Both the position numbers and the translations under genes were made by a program. From assembly GCA_030263275.1 (NCBI GenBank), contig SZOR01000043.1, forward strand, positions 1 to 30,848: a stretch of 30,848 nucleotides of DNA. Reading direction: 5' to 3'. Source of the DNA: DSNY01 sp016861185. GTDB lineage: Bacteria; Pseudomonadota; Gammaproteobacteria; Burkholderiales; Burkholderiaceae_F. How positions within the stretch are numbered: the stretch's first letter is position 1; each line of letters opens with the position of its first letter. Shown one piece after another: positions 22,976 to 30,444 of the stretch. The notes below the pieces were generated by a model. It was not told the DNA's origin and searched no databases. It worked only from the letters and a program-made list of their open reading frames with translations.

Positions 22976-24067
22976 ATGCATCTCGGAAGAACGACGCTGT
23001 CGAAATTCCTGATCGAGCAACTTCGGGACGCGCCCGGGCAGAGCGCACTCGCCGCGCTGCTCGTCGACGTCGCCGCGGCGACCAAGGCGATTTCGGCGAT
23101 GGTGGGCCGCGGCGCACTCGGGCCCGGCATCGCCTCGCCGCTCGGCGGCGCGGAACTGCGCAACAGCGCGGGCGACGTGCAGAAGCCGCTCGACGTGCTG
23201 ACCAACGAAGCGATCGTCAGCCACTGCGAATGGGGCGGCCTGCTCGCCGGCATGGTGTCCGAGGAGATGGAGGCGCCGTACGCGATCCCTGCGCAGTACC
23301 AGCGCGGCGAGTACCTGCTCGTGTTCGACCCGCTCGACGGCTCGAGCAACATCGACGTCAACGTCTCGGTCGGAACGATCTTTTCGGTGCTCCGGCACGA
23401 CGGCAAGGCGGCGCCGACGACCGCGGACTTCCTGCAGCCGGGAACGAAACAGGTCGCAGCCGGCTACGCGATCTACGGACCGGCGACGATGCTGGTGCTG
23501 ACCGTCGGACACGGCACGCACGGCTTCACGCTCGACCGCGAGGTCGGCAACTTCATCATGACGCACCCCGACCTGCGGGTTCCGGAGGAGACGTCCGAGT
23601 TCGCGATCAACGTGTCGAACGAACGCTTCTGGGAGCCGCCGGTCGCGCGCTACGTGACCGAATGCAAGGCCGGCAAGACGGGCGTGCGCGGGCGCGACTT
23701 CAACATGCGCTGGATCGCGTCGATGGTCGCCGACGTGCATCGCATCCTGATGCGCGGCGGCGTGTTCATGTACCCGCGCGACAGCAAGGACCCGAGCAAG
23801 CCGGGCCGGCTGCGGCTGCTGTACGAGGCCAATCCGATGAGCCTGCTGATCGAGCAGGCCGGCGGCGCCGCCTCCACGGGCCGCGCGCCCATCCTCGACG
23901 TCGCGCCGGCCGAGCTGCACCAGCGCGTGCCGGTGATCCTCGGCTCGAAGGCCGAAGTCGAGCGCATCGTCCGCTATCACCACGAATACGACCGCGGCGA
24001 GGACAAGCCCTACATCTCGCCGCTGTTCAACGAGCGCTCGCTGTACCGGCCGGAGGCGCGGGCGTGA
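22976..24067 (+). CDS. cbbF: Class I fructose-1,6-bisphosphatase (Calvin cycle)
   Basis: A 363-residue enzyme of usual length. The metal-binding motifs are visible: VSEEME (Glu96/Glu97) and the classical FDPLDGSSNIDVNVSVGTIF (Asp118, Asp121). Substrate-binding regions include FMYPRDSKDPSKPGRLRLLY and EANPMSLLIEQAGGAAS. It removes the 1-phosphate from fructose-1,6-bisphosphate, and in the cycle commonly acts on sedoheptulose-1,7-bisphosphate as well. It lies seven bases after cbbX. Whether the chromosome has another FBPase cannot be told. Confidence 0.97.
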   Translation: MHLGRTTLSKFLIEQLRDAPGQSALAALLVDVAAATKAISAMVGRGALGPGIASPLGGAELRNSAGDVQKPLDVLTNEAIVSHCEWGGLLAGMVSEEMEAPYAIPAQYQRGEYLLVFDPLDGSSNIDVNVSVGTIFSVLRHDGKAAPTTADFLQPGTKQVAAGYAIYGPATMLVLTVGHGTHGFTLDREVGNFIMTHPDLRVPEETSEFAINVSNERFWEPPVARYVTECKAGKTGVRGRDFNMRWIASMVADVHRILMRGGVFMYPRDSKDPSKPGRLRLLYEANPMSLLIEQAGGAASTGRAPILDVAPAELHQRVPVILGSKAEVERIVRYHHEYDRGEDKPYISPLFNERSLYRPEARA

Positions 24068-24086
24068 GGACCGCACGATCGGAGGA

Positions 24087-24172
24087 GCCCCCCACCCCCA
24101 CCCTCTCCCCGTTCCCGGGGAGAGCGTGTTCAGTTCCCTCTCCCCAGACATGGGGAGAGGGCTAGGGTGAGG
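24087..24172. repeat. REP-like CCCTCTCCCC hairpin repeat between cbbF and cbbP
   Basis: Two hairpins: CTCTCCCC with GGGGAGAG (about 24103-24124), and CCCTCTCCCC (24136-24145) with GGGGAGAGGG (24152-24161), loop AGACAT, a perfect 10 bp stem. Flanks CCCCCACCCCCACC and GCTAGGGTGAGG are typical of a widespread dispersed intergenic repeat of this look. It occupies much of the 163-base gap, so cbbP transcripts must pass it. Confidence 0.85.
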
Positions 24173-24230
24173 CGATCGATCCAGCACGCAAGTCCCACGA
24201 AGAACACTTAACCGAACCGCCGAGGCACGC

Positions 24231-25103
24231 ATGTCCACCAAGCATCCGATCATCGCCGTGACCGGCTCCAGCGGCGCGGGCACCACGACCGTGATGAAGA
24301 GCTTCCAGCACATCTTCCGCCGCGAGGGCATCAAGGCGCAGGTGGTCGAGGGCGACTCGTTCCATCGCTACGACCGCAAGGCGATGCGCGAGAAGATGAA
24401 GCAGGCCGAGGCGGCGGGCAACAAGCACCTGAGCCACTTCGGACCCGAGAACAACCTGTTCGCCGAGCTCGAAGCGCTGTTCCGCGGCTACGGCGAAACC
24501 GGCAGAGGCAAGGTGCGCAAGTACCTGCACGATGCCGGTGAAGCCGAGCCGTACAAGCAGGAGCCCGGCACCTTCACGCCGTGGCAGGACATCGAACCCG
24601 ACACCGACCTGATGTTCTACGAAGGGCTGCACGCCGGCTACGTGGGGCCCGAGGCGAACGTCGCGCGCCACGTCGACCTGCTGGTCGGCGTGGTGCCGAT
24701 CATCAACCTCGAGTGGATCCAGAAGCTGCACCGCGACAAGAGCCTGCGCGGCTACTCGCAGGAGGCGGTGGTCGACACGATCCTGCGCCGCATGCCCGAC
24801 TACGTGAACTACATCGTCCCGCAGTTCTCCCGCACGCACGTGAACTTCCAGCGCGTGCCGACGGTGGACACGTCCAATCCGTTCATCGCCGCCGACATCC
24901 CGAGCGCCGACGAGAGCATGGTCGTGATCCGCTTCGCCAACCCGAAGGGCATCGACTTCCCGTACCTGCTGTCGATGCTGCACGACTCGTGGATGAGCCG
25001 CCCGAACAACATCGTCGTTCCCGGCGGCAAGATGGGCCTGGCGATGCAGCTGATCTTCACGCCGATGATCCTGCGGCTGATGGATCTGAAGAAGCGCGCG
25101 TGA
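24231..25103 (+). CDS. cbbP: Phosphoribulokinase
   Basis: A 290-residue enzyme: ATP + ribulose-5-phosphate gives ribulose-1,5-bisphosphate. The P-loop is TGSSGAGTTTV (residues 11-21). EGDSFHRYDRKAMREKM carries the catalytic Asp region, and DLMFYEGLHAGYVGPEANVA and DLLVGVVPIINLEWIQKLHR are family hallmarks. Length and sequence fit the octameric proteobacterial class that is activated by NADH. GAGG six bases before ATG 24231. Confidence 0.98.
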   Translation: MSTKHPIIAVTGSSGAGTTTVMKSFQHIFRREGIKAQVVEGDSFHRYDRKAMREKMKQAEAAGNKHLSHFGPENNLFAELEALFRGYGETGRGKVRKYLHDAGEAEPYKQEPGTFTPWQDIEPDTDLMFYEGLHAGYVGPEANVARHVDLLVGVVPIINLEWIQKLHRDKSLRGYSQEAVVDTILRRMPDYVNYIVPQFSRTHVNFQRVPTVDTSNPFIAADIPSADESMVVIRFANPKGIDFPYLLSMLHDSWMSRPNNIVVPGGKMGLAMQLIFTPMILRLMDLKKRA

Positions 25104-25114
25104 TCTGAAACGAA

Positions 25115-25180
25115 TTCACCACCGAGACACGGAGAGCACAGAGAAGAACCAAAAAGGCCGTTCTCGGTGTCTCGGTGGTT
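25115..25180. repeat. Dispersed CACCGAGACACCGAGA-type inverted repeat, unit 3
   Basis: Left arm TTCACCACCGAGACACGGAG (from 25115) pairs with right arm GTTCTCGGTGTCTCGGTGGT (to 25179), with the loop around AACCAAAAAGGCC. It is the same family as the units at 2539-2700. It lies between cbbP and cbbT, and the GTG in its right arm creates a false in-frame start (25167) for transketolase. Confidence 0.85.
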
Positions 25181-25211
25181 GGACAAATCCTTTGATTTGA
25201 GGAACGTTGCG

Positions 25212-27248
25212 ATGAACGCACCGCAGTTTCCCGCGGCCCGGGCGAACGAGCGCCGCGCGCTGGCCAATGCGCTGCGCTTCCTGGCGATCGACGCCGTCGA
25301 GGCCGCGAAGAGCGGCCATCCGGGCATGCCGATGGGCATGGCCGATATCGCCGAAGTGCTGTGGCGCGGCCACCTCAAGCACAACCCGGCCAATCCGCAG
25401 TGGCCCGACCGCGACCGCTTCGCGCTGTCGAACGGTCACGGCTCGATGCTGCTGTACGCATTGCTGCATCTGACCGGCTACGACCTGCCGCTCGACGAAC
25501 TGAAGCGCTTCCGCCAGCTTCACTCGAAGACGCCGGGCCATCCGGAGGCCGGGCTCACGCCGGGCGTGGAGACCACGACCGGCCCGCTCGGCCAGGGCTT
25601 GGCGAACGCGGTCGGCATGGCGCTCGCCGAAAAGCTGCTCGCGGCGCGCTTCAACCGGCCGGGCTTTCCGGTCGTCGATCACCGCACTTTCGTCTTCCTC
25701 GGCGACGGCTGCCTGATGGAAGGCGTGAGCCACGAAGCGTGCTCGCTCGCCGGCATCTTCGGACTCGCCAAGCTCGTCTGCTACTACGACGACAACGGCA
25801 TTTCGATCGACGGCCACGTCACCGGCTGGTTCCGCGACGACACGCGCAAGCGCTTCGAGGCCTACGGCTGGAACGTGGTCGGCCCCATCGACGGCCACGA
25901 CCCGGCCGCGGTCGAACGCGCCACGCGCGAAGCGCTCGCCTGCGCCGACCGGCCTTCGCTGATTGTCTGCCGCACGACGATCGGCTGGGGCGCGCCTTCG
26001 ATGGCGGGCAAACACGAAGTGCACGGCGCGCCGCTCGGCGCCGCCGAGGCGAAAGCCACCCGCGAAGCGCTCGGCTGGCCGCATCCGGCGTTCGAGGTCC
26101 CGCCGGCGCTGCGCGCGCAGTGGGACGCGCGCGCGGCCGGCGCGGCGGCCGAAGCGCGCTGGCAGGCGCTGTTCGCGCAATACCGCGCGAAGTACCCGGC
26201 GGAGGCGGTCGAATTCGAGCGCCGCTCTCGCGGCGAACTGCCCGCCGACTGGCGCGCGCTCGCGCAGGAACTCGTCGAAGCCGCGCGTGCGGTCACGACG
26301 CCGACGGCCACGCGCAAGTCCTCGCAGCAGATGCTCGAACTGCTGGTGGCGCGCGTGCCCGAGCTGCTCGGCGGCTCGGCGGACCTCACGTGGTCGAACC
26401 TGACGGCGGTCAAGGCCTCGCGCGGCGTCGACTCGCACGCCGACGGCAACTACGTGCACTACGGCGTGCGCGAATTCGGCATGGCGGCGCTCATGAACGG
26501 CGTGGCGCTGCATGGCGGCTTCGTGCCGTACGGCGGCACCTTCGCGGTGTTCTCCGACTACGCGCGCTCGGGCATCCGCATGAGCGCGCTGATGAAGCAG
26601 CGCGTCGTGCACGTGCTGACACACGATTCGATCGGCCTCGGCGAAGACGGACCGACGCATCAGCCAATCGAGCACGCGACGGCGCTGCGCGTGATTCCCA
26701 GTCTCGACGTCTGGCGACCGTGCGACGGCGTGGAGACCGCGGTCGCGTGGACGGCTGCGCTCGAGCGCAGGGAAGGGCCGAGCGCGCTGCTGTTGTCGCG
26801 CCAGAACCTGCCGCAGGTCGCGAGCGCAGACGCGGCGACGATCGCGCGCGGCGGCTACGTTCTGCGCGACGCCGAGCGCGCGCCCGACGTGGTCGTGATC
26901 GCGACCGGCTCCGAGGTGGCGCTGGCGCTCGACGCGCAGAAGCGCGCCGCCGCCGAAGGCATCGCGGTGCGCGTCGTGTCGATGCCATCGACCGGCGTCT
27001 TCGACCGGCAGCCGGCCGCGTGGCGCGAGTCGGTGCTGCCGCGCGGCGTGCCGCGCGTGGCGATCGAGGCCGGGCATCCGGACTTCTGGCGCAAGTACGT
27101 CGGGCTCGAAGGCGAGGTGATCGGCGTGGCGAGCTTCGGCGAATCGGCGCCGGCCGCGGCGCTGTACGAGCACTTCGGCGTCACCGCCAACGCGGTCGTC
27201 GAAGCGGTGCGGCGCGTCGCGCGCGCCGACGCCGTCGCCGCCGAGTGA
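25212..27248 (+). CDS. cbbT: Transketolase
   Basis: A 678-residue thiamine diphosphate enzyme of usual length. N-terminal AKSGHPGMPMGMADIAEVLW supplies His36. The ThDP-binding motif is FLGDGCLMEGVSHEACSLAG with GDG at 164-166 and DNGISIDGH. Catalytic Glu421 is in HYGVREFGMAALMNG. IGLGEDGPTHQPIEHATALR is the pyrimidine domain active-site loop. It transfers two-carbon units between sugar phosphates in the regenerative phase of the Calvin cycle. ATG 25212 is preferred over GTG 25167, whose first 15 codons come from the repeat; GAGGAACG lies upstream. Confidence 0.97.
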   Translation: MNAPQFPAARANERRALANALRFLAIDAVEAAKSGHPGMPMGMADIAEVLWRGHLKHNPANPQWPDRDRFALSNGHGSMLLYALLHLTGYDLPLDELKRFRQLHSKTPGHPEAGLTPGVETTTGPLGQGLANAVGMALAEKLLAARFNRPGFPVVDHRTFVFLGDGCLMEGVSHEACSLAGIFGLAKLVCYYDDNGISIDGHVTGWFRDDTRKRFEAYGWNVVGPIDGHDPAAVERATREALACADRPSLIVCRTTIGWGAPSMAGKHEVHGAPLGAAEAKATREALGWPHPAFEVPPALRAQWDARAAGAAAEARWQALFAQYRAKYPAEAVEFERRSRGELPADWRALAQELVEAARAVTTPTATRKSSQQMLELLVARVPELLGGSADLTWSNLTAVKASRGVDSHADGNYVHYGVREFGMAALMNGVALHGGFVPYGGTFAVFSDYARSGIRMSALMKQRVVHVLTHDSIGLGEDGPTHQPIEHATALRVIPSLDVWRPCDGVETAVAWTAALERREGPSALLLSRQNLPQVASADAATIARGGYVLRDAERAPDVVVIATGSEVALALDAQKRAAAEGIAVRVVSMPSTGVFDRQPAAWRESVLPRGVPRVAIEAGHPDFWRKYVGLEGEVIGVASFGESAPAAALYEHFGVTANAVVEAVRRVARADAVAAE

Positions 27249-27256
27249 GGGCAACG

Positions 27257-27946
27257 ATGTTCGAGCTGGTTCTGTTCGATCTCGACAGCACGCTGATCGA
27301 TACCGCACCGGAGATCGCCGACGCAGTCAACGCGCTGCTCGCCGGCGAGCGGCTGCCGCGTGTCGACGAAAAGCTCGTGCGCGACTGGATCGGCCACGGC
27401 ACGCGCGAGCTGCTGCGCGCCGCGCTCGCGACGAGCCTGCGCACGGCCGCGTTCGCTCCCGACCGCGCGCCGACGCTCGACGCGCTGATGCCCGCTTTCG
27501 GCCACCACTATCTCGCCCACTGCGGCCGGCGCAGCCGCGTGTTCGCCGACGTCGAGCAAACGCTCGACGCGCTGCGCTACGCGGGCGTACGCACGGCCGT
27601 CGTCACCAACAAGGAAGAGCGCTACGCGTACGCGGTGCTCGACGCGCACCGGCTGCGCGACTACCTGGATCTGGTGATCTGCGGCGATACGCTCGCCGCG
27701 AAGAAGCCCGACCCGCTGCCCGCCACCTATTGCATGCACCGGTTCCGCGTCGCTCCCGAACGCACGCTGCTGGTCGGCGACTCGGAAGTCGACGTCGCGA
27801 CCGCGCGCGCGGCCGGCATCCGCGTCTGGGCCGTGCCTTACGGCTACAACCGCGGCCGGCCGATCGCCGCCGCGGGCGCCGACCGCATCATCGACTCGAT
27901 TGCCGAAGTCGCGCGTTCGCTCGAAGACGAACGCGCGGCGGCCTGA
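27257..27946 (+). CDS. cbbZ: Phosphoglycolate phosphatase (CbbZ, HAD family)
   Basis: A 229-residue HAD hydrolase. Motif I is LVLFDLDSTLIDT with nucleophile Asp8 and acid/base Asp10 (Ser in place of the more common Gly between DLD and TL). Motif II is VVTNKE, motif III KKPDPLP, motif IV LLVGDSEVDVATARAA. It dephosphorylates 2-phosphoglycolate, made by the oxygenase reaction of RuBisCO, to glycolate. It starts eight bases after cbbT. The substrate assignment rests on operon position and on family similarity to Gph/CbbZ. Confidence 0.93.
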   Translation: MFELVLFDLDSTLIDTAPEIADAVNALLAGERLPRVDEKLVRDWIGHGTRELLRAALATSLRTAAFAPDRAPTLDALMPAFGHHYLAHCGRRSRVFADVEQTLDALRYAGVRTAVVTNKEERYAYAVLDAHRLRDYLDLVICGDTLAAKKPDPLPATYCMHRFRVAPERTLLVGDSEVDVATARAAGIRVWAVPYGYNRGRPIAAAGADRIIDSIAEVARSLEDERAAA

Positions 27947-27975
27947 ACTTCCCAACCCCTTCCGGAGAACGACCC

Positions 27976-29040
27976 ATGGCGCTGATTTCGCTGCGGCAGC
28001 TGCTCGACCACGCCGCCGAGCACGGCTACGGACTGCCCGCGTTCAACATCAACAACATGGAGCAGATCCACGCGATCATGCAGGCGGCCGATGTGACCGA
28101 CAGCCCGGTGATCCTGCAGGCCTCGGCCGGCGCGCGCAAATACGCGGGCGAGCCCTTCCTGCGCAAGCTCGTCGAGGCCGCGGTCGAGATGTACCCGCAC
28201 ATTCCCGTGTGCATGCACCAGGATCACGGCGCTTCGCCCGCGGTGTGCCAGCAGTCGATCCGCAGCGGCTTCTCCAGCGTGATGATGGACGGCTCGCTGC
28301 TGGAGGACATGAAGACGCCGGCGAGCTACGAATACAACGTCGCGGTAACCGGCCGCGTGGTCGAGATGGCGCACGCGGTCGGCGTGTCGGTCGAAGGCGA
28401 GCTGGGCTGCCTGGGATCGCTCGAAACAGGCACCGCCGGCAAGGAAGACGGGGTCGGCGCCGAAGGCAAGCTCGACCACTCGCAGCTGCTGACCGATCCG
28501 GACGAGGCCGCGTGCTTTGTCCGTGCCACCGGGGTCGATGCGCTGGCGATCGCGATCGGCACCAGCCACGGCGCGTACAAGTTCACGCGCAAGCCGACCG
28601 GCGACATCCTCGCGATCGACCGCGTGCGCGCGATCCATGCGCGCATCCCGAACACGCACCTCGTGATGCACGGGTCGTCGAGCGTGCCGCAGGAGTGGCT
28701 CGCGATCATCCGCAAGTACGGCGGCGACATCAAGGAAACCTACGGCGTCCCGGTCGAGCGCATCGTCGAAGGCATCCGCAACGGCGTGCGCAAGGTCAAC
28801 ATCGACACCGACATCCGGCTGGCGATGACCGGCGCGATGCGCGAGCTGATGGCGAAGAAGCCCGACGAGTTCGACCCGCGCGCCTTCTTCAAGGCCGCGA
28901 CCGCCGCCGCGCGCGACATCTGCAAGGCGCGCTTCGAGGCGTTCGGCTGCGCCGGTCAGGCGTCGCAGATCCGCCCGCTGCCGCTGGAGAGAATGGCGGC
29001 GAGGTACGCGAAAGGCGAGCTCGCCGCGACCGTGCACTGA
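27976..29040 (+). CDS. cbbA: Class II fructose/sedoheptulose bisphosphate aldolase
   Basis: A 354-residue zinc aldolase. The catalytic motif VCMHQDHGASPAV (His81, Asp83, His84), EGELGCLGS with the acidic ligand, AIGTSHGAYKF (His198) and LVMHGSSSVPQEW (His232) are the class II signatures. GVRKVNIDTDIRLAMTGAMR closes the phosphate site. Its SYEYN and SLETGTAGKEDG loop is of the CbbA subtype. In the cycle it condenses dihydroxyacetone phosphate with glyceraldehyde-3-phosphate or erythrose-4-phosphate. It starts 29 bases after cbbZ with GGAGAA upstream. Confidence 0.97.
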   Translation: MALISLRQLLDHAAEHGYGLPAFNINNMEQIHAIMQAADVTDSPVILQASAGARKYAGEPFLRKLVEAAVEMYPHIPVCMHQDHGASPAVCQQSIRSGFSSVMMDGSLLEDMKTPASYEYNVAVTGRVVEMAHAVGVSVEGELGCLGSLETGTAGKEDGVGAEGKLDHSQLLTDPDEAACFVRATGVDALAIAIGTSHGAYKFTRKPTGDILAIDRVRAIHARIPNTHLVMHGSSSVPQEWLAIIRKYGGDIKETYGVPVERIVEGIRNGVRKVNIDTDIRLAMTGAMRELMAKKPDEFDPRAFFKAATAAARDICKARFEAFGCAGQASQIRPLPLERMAARYAKGELAATVH

Positions 29041-29047
29041 GCGCCGG

Positions 29048-29071
29048 CCGGTGCGCCGCGCGGCGCACCGG
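29048..29071 (+). repeat. Perfect 24-base palindrome between cbbA and cbbY
   Basis: The palindrome starts CCGGTGCGCCGCG and ends CGGCGCACCGG; all 24 bases are self-complementary. It follows the cbbA stop by seven bases. There is no U-run, so a terminator is unlikely. It may be an RNA hairpin that protects the upstream mRNA, or a DNA site. Confidence 0.8.
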
Positions 29072-29081
29072 TTGCCGAAGG

Positions 29082-29849
29082 ATGACGGGTTTGGACATGG
29101 CGCCGCTGCGCGCGCTGATCTTCGACGTCGACGGCACGCTGGCCGAGACCGAACGCGACGGCCACCGCGTCGCGTTCAATCGCGCCTTCGCCGACCTCGG
29201 CCTGCACTGGCACTGGGACGTCGCGACGTACGGCCGGCTGCTCGCCGTCACCGGCGGCAAGGAGCGGATGACCGCGTACTGGCGCGAGCGCGAAGCGAGT
29301 GCGCCCGACGACGAACTGATCCGCCGCATCCATCGCCGGAAGACCGAGATCTACGGCGACATCGTCGCTGCCGGCGGCATCCCCTTGCGGCCCGGCGTCG
29401 CACGGTTGCTCGCCGAGGCGCGCAGGTGCGGGCTGCGGCTGGCGATCGCGACGACGACTTCGCCCGAGAACGTCGACGCACTGCTGCGCGTGGCGCTCGG
29501 TGCGGATGCCACGCAGCTCTTCGACGTCGTCGCTGCCGGCGACGTGGTGCCGGCGAAGAAGCCCGCCCCCGACATCTACGATTGGGCGCTCGCGCAGTTG
29601 CGGCTGGCGCCGGCGCACTGCGTCGCGTTCGAGGACTCGGCGCCGGGACTGGCCGCCGCGCGCGGCGCCGATCTGGCGACCGTGATCACCGAAGGCGAAT
29701 ACACCCGCGGTGCGGACTTCACGGGCGCGCTCGCGGTGCTCGACTCGCTGGGCGAGCCGGATGCGCCGGCCGCCGGGCGCGTGCGCGGCCAGCCTTGGCG
29801 CGGCGTGGTCGACCTCGATGCGCTCGCGCGCTGGCGCGGAGGCCCATAA
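29082..29849 (+). CDS. cbbY: CbbY, HAD-family sugar bisphosphate phosphatase
   Basis: A 255-residue HAD phosphatase with a cap domain. Motif I is LIFDVDGTLAETERDGHRVA, motif II AIATTTSPENVD, motif III AKKPAPDIYDWAL, motif IV FEDSAPGLAAA. Known CbbY enzymes dephosphorylate xylulose-1,5-bisphosphate, a misfire product that inhibits RuBisCO, and thereby assist CbbX. Start uncertain: ATG 29082 gives family-like length, ATG 29097 would give 250 residues; neither has ideal Shine-Dalgarno spacing. In Cupriavidus-type operons it follows cbbX; here it stands at the far end. Confidence 0.92.
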   Translation: MTGLDMAPLRALIFDVDGTLAETERDGHRVAFNRAFADLGLHWHWDVATYGRLLAVTGGKERMTAYWREREASAPDDELIRRIHRRKTEIYGDIVAAGGIPLRPGVARLLAEARRCGLRLAIATTTSPENVDALLRVALGADATQLFDVVAAGDVVPAKKPAPDIYDWALAQLRLAPAHCVAFEDSAPGLAAARGADLATVITEGEYTRGADFTGALAVLDSLGEPDAPAAGRVRGQPWRGVVDLDALARWRGGP

Positions 29850-29856
29850 TCGGCGC

Positions 29857-30444
29857 ATGCGCGATGCGCCGCTCGAGGAACTGCCCGACGAAGAACTGAT
29901 GCTCGCCTACGCGGCCGGCGACGCGGGCGCGTTCGCGCAGCTGTACGACCGCCACGAGCGTGCGGTTTACCGCTTCCTGCTGCGTTCGGTCCGCAGTCCG
30001 GAGATCGCCGACGACCTGCTGCAGGACACCTGGATGGCGGTCGTGCGCAACGCCGCCGGCTACGCGCCGCGCGCGCGCTTTACGACCTGGCTGTACGGCA
30101 TCGCGCGCAGCAAGCTGATCGACCACCGGCGCCGCACCGACCCGGCGACGAGCCTCGACGATCCGGTCGCCAACGACCCCGATGCGAGCGTCGTCGACCA
30201 CATCGCGGCCGATGCCGCGTTTCAACCCGAAGTGCAGGCGCTCTCGCGCGCGCAGGCGCGCGCCTTCGTCGACGCCGTCGAGGCGCTGCCGCCGGCGCAG
30301 CGCGAGGCCTTCCTGCTGCACGCCGAAGGCGGGCTGACGCTCGAGGAGATCGCGAGCCTGACGCGGGTCGGCGCGGAGACGGTCAAGAGCCGGCTGCGTT
30401 ACGCGATGAGCAAGCTGCGCGCGGCGATGGAGGACTGGCGATGA
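29857..30444 (+). CDS. ECF-type RNA polymerase sigma factor
   Basis: A 195-residue sigma-70-family factor. Region 2 is about residues 12-90 (FAQLYDRHERAVYRFLLRSV, IADDLLQDTWMAVVRNA, FTTWLYGIARSKLIDHRRR). Region 4 is about residues 146-190 (PPAQREAFLLHAEGGLTLEE, VGAETVKSRLRYAMSKLR). It is only seven bases after cbbY and overlaps the next gene by ATGA. This places it either in the cbb transcript or behind its own internal promoter. Which genes it directs is not visible; the coupled membrane protein probably holds it inactive. Confidence 0.93.
   Translation: MRDAPLEELPDEELMLAYAAGDAGAFAQLYDRHERAVYRFLLRSVRSPEIADDLLQDTWMAVVRNAAGYAPRARFTTWLYGIARSKLIDHRRRTDPATSLDDPVANDPDASVVDHIAADAAFQPEVQALSRAQARAFVDAVEALPPAQREAFLLHAEGGLTLEEIASLTRVGAETVKSRLRYAMSKLRAAMEDWR

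Noticed and set aside
25116..27308. A 730-codon frame antisense to transketolase
   Set aside because: It lacks domains, and its C-terminal end reads through the dispersed repeat; transketolase on the plus strand is certain.
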